A stretch of 64,000 nt of DNA from CAZWSX01 sp964636985. GTDB lineage: Bacteria; Planctomycetota; Planctomycetia; Pirellulales; Pirellulaceae. Positions 58,929 through 64,000 of the stretch are shown here, one piece after another (the first letter of the stretch is position 1; every line of letters starts with the position of its first letter). A program made the position numbers and the translations under genes. Location: positions 31,432 to 95,431 of the forward strand of contig CAZWSX010000028.1 of assembly GCA_964636985.1 (NCBI GenBank), written 5' to 3'. The notes beneath the pieces are model-generated. The model saw only the letters and a list, made by a program, of their open reading frames with translations. It was not told the DNA's origin and searched no databases.

Positions 58929-60605
58929 ATGGGTAAGCAATACATTTTTCAGATGGAGAACCTCTACAAGAAGCACGGGCAAAAGGAGGTCCTCAAGAAC
59001 ATTTGGCTCTCGTTCTATCCCGGCGCCAAGATTGGCGTCCTCGGCCGCAACGGCGCGGGCAAAAGTACGGTTTTGCGCATCATGGCCGGCGCCGACCGCG
59101 ACTTTGACGGCGAGGCAAAGTTGACGCCCGGCTTCACGGCCGGATACTTGCCGCAAGAACCGATGCTCAACCCCAAGAAGGATGTCTGGGGAAACGTGAT
59201 GGAGTCGGTCGCGCCCCGCCAAAAGCTGGTCGATCGCTTCAACGAGATCAGCGCCAAGTTGGGCGAGCCGATCGACGACGCGCTGATGACCAAACTGTGC
59301 GACGAAATGGCCGTCCTCCAGGACAAAATCGACGCCGACAACGGCTGGAATCTCGAACACGAGATCGAAGTCGCCTTCAGCGTCATGAACCTGCCCGACC
59401 GCGATGCTGATGTCGCCAAGCTCTCCGGTGGCGAACGCCGTCGCGTGGCCCTGTGCAAACTATTGCTGGAACGTCCTGACCTGCTCCTGCTGGACGAACC
59501 GACGAACCACCTCGACGCCGAAGCCGTCCAGTGGCTGGAACGAACGCTCGCCGACTACAGCGGAACGGTTGTCGCCGTCACCCACGATCGGTACTTCCTC
59601 GACAACGTCGCCAAGTGGATTCTGGAAATCGACCGCGGCCAAGGCATCCCCTTCGAAGGCAACTACACGAGTTGGCTGGAACAGAAAAAAGAACGGCTGC
59701 AGCGGGAAGAAAAGCAAAGCGAAGCCCGTCGCAAGACGCTCGAAAAGGAACTGGAGTGGGTTCGCATGTCGGCCCGCGCTCGCCAAAGCAAGAGCAAGGC
59801 CCGGATCAAGGCTTACGAAAAGATGGCAGCCGAGAAGTTCGAAGAACGGCCAGACGAATTCGAACTACAAATCCCGCCCGGCAAAAAGCTTGGCGACCTC
59901 GTCGTCGAAGCCACAGGTATCTCCAAAGCCTTCGGCGACAACGTGCTGTTCGAGAACCTCACGTTCCGTCTTCCGCCAGGCGGGATCGTGGGCGTGATCG
60001 GCCCCAACGGTGCCGGGAAGACAACACTCTTCAAGATGATTACGGGCACCGATAAGCCCGATGCCGGCGCGATCCGCGTTGGCGAGACGGTCGAGCCAGG
60101 CTACGTCGACCAGAACCGCGATGCCCTCGATCCCAACAAGACCGTCTACGAAGAAATCTCCGGCGGTCACGAAATCCTGGATATGGGCGGTCGGCGCGTG
60201 AACAGCCGGGCCTTTGTCTCGCGGTTCAACTTCCGCGGCCCGGACCAGGAAAAGAAAGTTGGCGTGCTGTCAGGCGGAGAACGCAACCGCGTTCACTTGG
60301 CGAAGTTGCTGCGCAGAGGCAGCAACCTGCTGCTGCTCGACGAACCGACGAACGACCTCGACATCGACACGCTACGCGCGCTTGAGGAAGCGATCGCGAA
60401 CTACGTGGGCTGCGTGGTCGTGATCAGCCACGATCGCTGGTTCCTCGACCGCCTGGCGACCCACATCCTGGCCTTCGAAGGCGACGGCTACGTCCACTGG
60501 TGCGAAGGCAACTTCGCGACGTACGAAGAACAACGCAAAGAACGCTTAGGCATCTCGGCCGACGAACCCAAGCGCTTCCGCTACAAGAAGCTCAAGAACG
60601 TCTAG
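58929..60605 (+). CDS. ettA: Energy-dependent translational throttle protein (ABC-F ATPase)
   Basis: A 558-residue ABC-F protein; E. coli EttA has 555. Two ABC domains: Walker A GRNGAGKST and signature LSGGERRRV, Walker B LLLLDEPTNHLD; then GPNGAGKTT, LSGGERNRVHLA, LLLLDEPTNDLD. The arm and linker (about 245-310, REEKQSEARRKTLEKELEWV and RARQSKSKARIKAYEKM) are those of EttA. It binds the ribosomal E site and gates entry into elongation by ADP/ATP ratio. Start is the ATG at 58929. Convergent with glgX. Confidence 0.95.
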   Translation: MGKQYIFQMENLYKKHGQKEVLKNIWLSFYPGAKIGVLGRNGAGKSTVLRIMAGADRDFDGEAKLTPGFTAGYLPQEPMLNPKKDVWGNVMESVAPRQKLVDRFNEISAKLGEPIDDALMTKLCDEMAVLQDKIDADNGWNLEHEIEVAFSVMNLPDRDADVAKLSGGERRRVALCKLLLERPDLLLLDEPTNHLDAEAVQWLERTLADYSGTVVAVTHDRYFLDNVAKWILEIDRGQGIPFEGNYTSWLEQKKERLQREEKQSEARRKTLEKELEWVRMSARARQSKSKARIKAYEKMAAEKFEERPDEFELQIPPGKKLGDLVVEATGISKAFGDNVLFENLTFRLPPGGIVGVIGPNGAGKTTLFKMITGTDKPDAGAIRVGETVEPGYVDQNRDALDPNKTVYEEISGGHEILDMGGRRVNSRAFVSRFNFRGPDQEKKVGVLSGGERNRVHLAKLLRRGSNLLLLDEPTNDLDIDTLRALEEAIANYVGCVVVISHDRWFLDRLATHILAFEGDGYVHWCEGNFATYEEQRKERLGISADEPKRFRYKKLKNV

Positions 60606-60607
60606 CC

Positions 60608-60772
60608 GTGGTGCGACTCTCCTGAGTTGCACGAAGCGAGGTAAACCACAGCCATTACCAACGACAATGCCGGATTCCATAGGAACCCGGCATTCGGTGA
60701 CATTCTTTGTTGGATAGATGCTTGGACGGCGAGGCTATCTCCACCTAGTGCGACTCGGGAGAATCGCACCAC
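60608..60772. repeat. Palindromic repeat pair flanking a hairpin between ettA and glgX
   Basis: A palindromic unit (9-bp arms GTGCGACTC/GAGTtGCAC, 60611-60632) recurs inverted at 60748-60769 (GTGCGACTC/GAaTCGCAC); the two 25-base stretches match at 22 positions in reverse complement. Between them is a 13-bp stem with one mismatch at 60666-60678/60682-60694. The set lies between convergent stops and probably terminates both transcripts. Confidence 0.6.
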
Positions 60773-60774
60773 TT

Positions 60775-62868
60775 CTACTCCATCGCCACGAAGCAGCACA
60801 TCGAGCGGTACGACAGCGTCAGCCGTCGCGATCGCGGCGGCGGCGGGCCGTCATAGTTGGGATAGATGTCGTTAGGGGCGTCAGCCGCCGTATCGACGAA
60901 CAGACGCCATTTGGTGCCCTTGGCCACTGGCGGCAGGATGAACTCCCGCGGCACGCCACTGGCATTCACCAGCAACAGCACGTCCCGCGCGGGGGCATCT
61001 TTTCTCAGGTTCTTCTTGTTCACGGTCTTCGGGGCCTTGAGCAGGCAGATCAACGTTTGATCGTTGCCCGACCAGTCGACGGCGGTTCCCAAGGCGGTAA
61101 ACCAGCTGACGTCGGGCAATTCGCCCTCTCGTTCCGGCTTGCCGGTAAGAAAATGCTCGCGGCGGACCGTCGGCTGTGACCGACGGAAGTGGATCATTCC
61201 CTGGACGAATCGGACCAGGTCGCTGTTGCGTTCGACCAGCGACCAGTCAAACCAACTGATTTCGTTGTCCTGGCAGTAGGCGTTGTTATTGCCTCGCTGC
61301 GTCCGGCGGCACTCGTCGCCGAACACGAACATCGGCACGCCTTGGCTCAACAAGAGCGTCGCCAGCATGTTCTTGAGTTGGCGGAGTCGCAGCGATTCGA
61401 TCTCCGGCCGGCGGGTGACGCCTTCGACGCCGTAGTTATCGCTGTAGTTGTTGTTGTCGCCGTCGCGGTTGTCTTCGCCGTTGGCGAAGTTGTGTTTCTC
61501 GCGGTACGAAACCAGGTCATTGAGCGTGAAGCCGTCGTGCGACGTGATGAAGTTGATGCTGCAAAACGGCGAACGCCCTGCGTGTTCGTACAGGTCGCTC
61601 GATCCTGAGATCCGTGTGGCGAACGCTCCCAGCAGCCCGGTATCACCGCGCCAAAAGCGACGGATGTCGTCGCGATACCGCCCGTTCCACTCCGCCCAAC
61701 GGGGATTGCCGAACGAGCCCACCTGGTAGGCTCCGGCCGCGTCCCACGCTTCGGCGATGATTTTGGTATCGGCCAACAGCGGGTCTTCGGCGATGGTCTC
61801 CACCAGCGGCGGGTTCGAGACGAGATTGCCGTTTCGGTCACGGCTGAGGATCGACGCCAGGTCGAACCGGAAACCATCGACGTGGTAGTTGTGAACCCAG
61901 TGCCGCAAACAGTGGAAAATCATCTCGCGGACGATCGGGTGGTTTCCGTTGACGGTGTTACCGCAGCCCGAGTAGTTCGCGTAGTGCTCGCCGTTGCTGA
62001 GCATGTAGTAAACGTTGTTCTCAAGCCCCTTGAACGTCAGCGTGGGCCCGCGCTCGTTTCCTTCGCAGGTGTGGTTGAACACCACATCAAGGATTACTTC
62101 GATGCCGGCCTTGTGGAGTTCCTTGACCATCGTCTTGAATTCGTTGACGACGGCCCCCGGTTCCTTGCTGTGGGCATACCCCTGGTGTGGGGCGAAGAAG
62201 TTGAGCGGATCGTAGCCCCAATAGTTCTGCCGCTCCCCAACGTTCCCGTAAATTTCTCGGGTGGGGAACTCGTGCACCGGCATCAGCTCGACAGCGGTAA
62301 TCCCCAGCGACTTGAGATAAGGAATCTTCTCGATAATCCCCAAGTAGCTCCCTGGATTTTTAACCTTGGCGGTCGGGCTTTGGGTAAAGCCACGAACATG
62401 GGTCTCGTAAATGATTGTTTCGGAGATATCGCGGCGAATATGCCGGTCGCCTTGCCAATCAAAGTAGTCGTCCATGACGACGCACTTGGGGGGACGGACG
62501 ATCCCGTCGGTCGACGGCTGGAACGTCCCCGCCAGGCACTTGGCGTAGGGGTCGATCAGCCGCGCATTTGGATCGAAGCGCAAACCGTTCTTCGGATCGT
62601 TGGGGCCGTCAACTTGGAAGTGATAGAGCTGCCCGTGGCTGATGCCTGGAACGAAGACACTCCAGATGTCCCCCCACCGGTCCGTCTCAGGTGTGAGGTG
62701 GAGCATCTCGCTCGGCTCACGGTCTTCGACGTTTTCGTAAAGCAGCACACGAGCCTTGGTCGCTCCGCGGCTGAAGAGGACAAACTGCACGCCAGCTTCG
62801 TGAACGATCGCCCCGAAGGGGAGGAGGTACGCGAATTGGAGATGAGGGTGAACGTGACGCATGAGCAT
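60775..62868 (-). CDS. glgX: Glycogen debranching enzyme GlgX
   Basis: A 697-residue GH13_11 enzyme that hydrolyses alpha-1,6 branches left by phosphorylase. A CBM48 domain is at about 10-110, then the barrel with IELMPVHEF-like region, DVVFNHT, DGFRFDLAS (nucleophile Asp), IAEAWDAAG (acid Glu) and TSHDGFTLND. The C-terminal beta domain ends RSMCCFVAME. AAGGT 7 bases before the ATG at 62868 supports that start. No other glycogen gene is nearby. Confidence 0.94.
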   Translation of the reverse strand: MLMRHVHPHLQFAYLLPFGAIVHEAGVQFVLFSRGATKARVLLYENVEDREPSEMLHLTPETDRWGDIWSVFVPGISHGQLYHFQVDGPNDPKNGLRFDPNARLIDPYAKCLAGTFQPSTDGIVRPPKCVVMDDYFDWQGDRHIRRDISETIIYETHVRGFTQSPTAKVKNPGSYLGIIEKIPYLKSLGITAVELMPVHEFPTREIYGNVGERQNYWGYDPLNFFAPHQGYAHSKEPGAVVNEFKTMVKELHKAGIEVILDVVFNHTCEGNERGPTLTFKGLENNVYYMLSNGEHYANYSGCGNTVNGNHPIVREMIFHCLRHWVHNYHVDGFRFDLASILSRDRNGNLVSNPPLVETIAEDPLLADTKIIAEAWDAAGAYQVGSFGNPRWAEWNGRYRDDIRRFWRGDTGLLGAFATRISGSSDLYEHAGRSPFCSINFITSHDGFTLNDLVSYREKHNFANGEDNRDGDNNNYSDNYGVEGVTRRPEIESLRLRQLKNMLATLLLSQGVPMFVFGDECRRTQRGNNNAYCQDNEISWFDWSLVERNSDLVRFVQGMIHFRRSQPTVRREHFLTGKPEREGELPDVSWFTALGTAVDWSGNDQTLICLLKAPKTVNKKNLRKDAPARDVLLLVNASGVPREFILPPVAKGTKWRLFVDTAADAPNDIYPNYDGPPPPRSRRLTLSYRSMCCFVAME

Positions 62869-63416
62869 CGGGCGGACCTTTTTCAAGCAAGCCAATCAGA
62901 GAGGTAACGAAACTTACCCCTTAAGCGGCTCGATTGAACGTGTAAGGTGTCGAAACCAGCCCAAAAACCTCCAATGCGTTGCTTGAAATTCGGATGTTGA
63001 TCGTCGTGTTCGCGAGCGAAAAAACGCAGTCTGGCGAGAGTCTTCCGGTCGCACCAAGCCGTCATAGGGACAGGTGTTCAACCGGACCAACTCAATCCCC
63101 TAAGCAGGTTAAGTTGCGGACCTCGCATTTCCGTTGGGAAACCTAAGGACCTGATATCTTACGACAGAAATGAACCCAGCGGTCCGGCGAACTCGGTCCC
63201 TTTGTTCCGTGCACGCGCGTTATGCGGGGAGTGATCGATGTGCGGGATGGTTCGGCGCCGCACTCGCTTGACCCTTCCCTTAACGAGCCCTAGACTTTCC
63301 CCGTCAACAAGCCACGGAGACCGGAAAACCCTGGTAGAATTGACTTGCTCAGAGCAAATCGTCTCTGCCGAACTCGAACTCGAAATGTGCCGATCTCGAA
63401 CAGCAAGGTTACGGGC
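62869..63416. other. Intergenic region between divergent genes
   Basis: About 550 bases between glgX and the metallophosphoesterase gene. Short open frames are present on both strands (the longest 60-110 codons), with no protein character. I see no tRNA, hairpin or repeat. Promoters of both genes must lie here but I cannot place them. Confidence 0.35.
63406..63409 (+). promoter_or_regulatory. Ribosome binding site of the metallophosphoesterase gene
   Basis: AAGG 7 bases before the GTG at 63417. It supports a GTG start; no in-frame ATG is near. Confidence 0.5.
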
Positions 63417-64000
63417 GTGAAGCGTGCCCTTATAAGTGACATTCACGCCAACTACGAGGCCCTTCGCGTCGTCTTGGCGGATATTCAAAGCCAGGGGATT
63501 CGACAGGTCTACTGCCTAGGCGACATCGTGGGCTACGGACCCAATCCGTGCGAATGCCTCGACAATGTGATTCGCCGCTGCGAAGTAACCATTCTCGGCA
63601 ACCACGATCAGGCCACCTTGTTCGATCCCGAAGGCTTCAATCCTGTCGCCTTGCGTGCCATTTATTGGACGCGCGAACGCTTGGAACAGGGTCCTGGGAC
63701 CATCGCCGAAATCAATAAACGCTGGGATTTCCTCGGCGAGCTCCACCGCACCCACACCGACGGCGATTTCTTGTTCGTTCACGGATCGCCGCGCGAACCA
63801 ACGAACGAGTACGTCTTCCCCGAAGACATCTACAATCAGCGGAAGATGGAAGCCCTGTTCGGCCGGGTCACCAAATACTGCTTCCAGGGCCACACGCACT
63901 TGCCGGGCATTTTCACCGAAACCCTCAAGTTCATCGCCCCCCAAGATTGCAACTACGAGTATCGCCTCGACGAAACCAAGGTCATGATCAACGTCGGCAG
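63417..64000 (+). CDS. Metallophosphoesterase, N-terminal part (runs off the right edge)
   Basis: 194 codons are visible. The family motifs are in order: ISDIHANYEALR (D-x-H), LGDIVGYGPNP (GDxxG), LGNHDQA (GNHD), FVHGSP and FQGHTHLPG (GHxH). The binuclear metal site is thus nearly complete before the window ends. Start is the GTG at 63417. The family includes protein phosphatases, 2',3'-cyclic phosphodiesterases and nucleotidases; the substrate is not determined. Divergent from glgX. Confidence 0.88.
   Translation, partial: MKRALISDIHANYEALRVVLADIQSQGIRQVYCLGDIVGYGPNPCECLDNVIRRCEVTILGNHDQATLFDPEGFNPVALRAIYWTRERLEQGPGTIAEINKRWDFLGELHRTHTDGDFLFVHGSPREPTNEYVFPEDIYNQRKMEALFGRVTKYCFQGHTHLPGIFTETLKFIAPQDCNYEYRLDETKVMINVG

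Noticed and set aside
61882..62907. 341-codon open frame opposite glgX
   Set aside because: Shadow frame; catalytic motifs of GlgX are on the minus strand.
63238..63420. 60-codon open frame ending at the metallophosphoesterase start
   Set aside because: Arg/Thr/Ser-rich with no fold. Its stop overlaps the GTG at 63417, but coupling is not supported by anything else.
1..64000. tRNA, rRNA, CRISPR array, insertion sequence or prophage
   Set aside because: I looked for cloverleaf arms, rRNA-like words, regularly spaced repeats, transposase or integrase motifs, and found none.

Overview
This 64 kb window is GC-rich bacterial chromosome that most resembles a planctomycete, probably in or near the Pirellulales. 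That placement rests on gene content and is an inference. The markers are a PEP-CTERM exported protein, a TIGR03067-type exported protein, an ECF sigma factor beside a giant membrane/PQQ-propeller protein, a zinc-ribbon Ser/Thr kinase with a membrane tail, several proteins with a W-S-[IL]-R-[TA]-L-L-L-L membrane anchor, weak Shine-Dalgarno sites, and many conserved-looking proteins of unknown role. I saw no tRNA, rRNA, CRISPR array, integrase or insertion sequence, so this is ordinary chromosome with accessory patches rather than a mobile island.

Layout. 1-1.5 kb: the edge of a BatA-type membrane protein and a squalene-oxidase-repeat protein. 2.1-5.2 kb: PEP-CTERM protein, DinB-like protein, ceramidase-like exported hydrolase. 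5.2-10.8 kb: the 1605-residue membrane/propeller protein and its ECF sigma factor. 11.1-15 kb: YifB/ComM ATPase, two small proteins, an Ig-like peptide and a V8-like serine protease. 15.2-19.7 kb: an Lhr-type helicase followed by a cluster of hairpins. 19.9-26.1 kb: methionine aminopeptidase, an unknown protein, arginine decarboxylase, an unknown protein and a six-span membrane protein. 26.1-29.9 kb: a tandemly duplicated pair of genes (leucine-rich-repeat membrane protein plus mini-membrane protein) and an exported esterase. 30.2-34.3 kb: Ser/Thr kinase and lactonase-type propeller.

34.6-41.8 kb: ispG, TIGR03067 protein, lipoprotein metallopeptidase, then a UbiA prenyltransferase / TIM-barrel / alkaline-phosphatase-superfamily trio that resembles part of an ebo metabolite-export cluster, and hisH. 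41.9-50 kb: DUF4304 protein, SNF2 helicase with a partner gene, two small unknown proteins, iron-type alcohol dehydrogenase, M3 peptidase and EamA transporter. 50.2-53.1 kb: exported DUF4114 protein with a TadE / VWA-TadG / TadE set. 53.1-55.2 kb: exported unknown protein behind a near-perfect operator palindrome, and a sigma-54 activator with no receiver domain. 55.5-64 kb: a small unknown protein, guaA, a truncated GspE/MshEN protein, ettA, glgX and the start of a metallophosphoesterase.

The best candidates for something undescribed are the duplicated LRR/mini-membrane module, the ebo-like trio, the Tad-minor-protein cluster with DUF4114, and the ATPase-less GspE-like protein. Housekeeping genes (guaA, ispG, hisH, map, speA, ettA, glgX) look intact. 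Starts were often moved inward from the longest open frame because the extra N-terminal sequence lacked family similarity while an internal start began a signal peptide or a known N-terminus.
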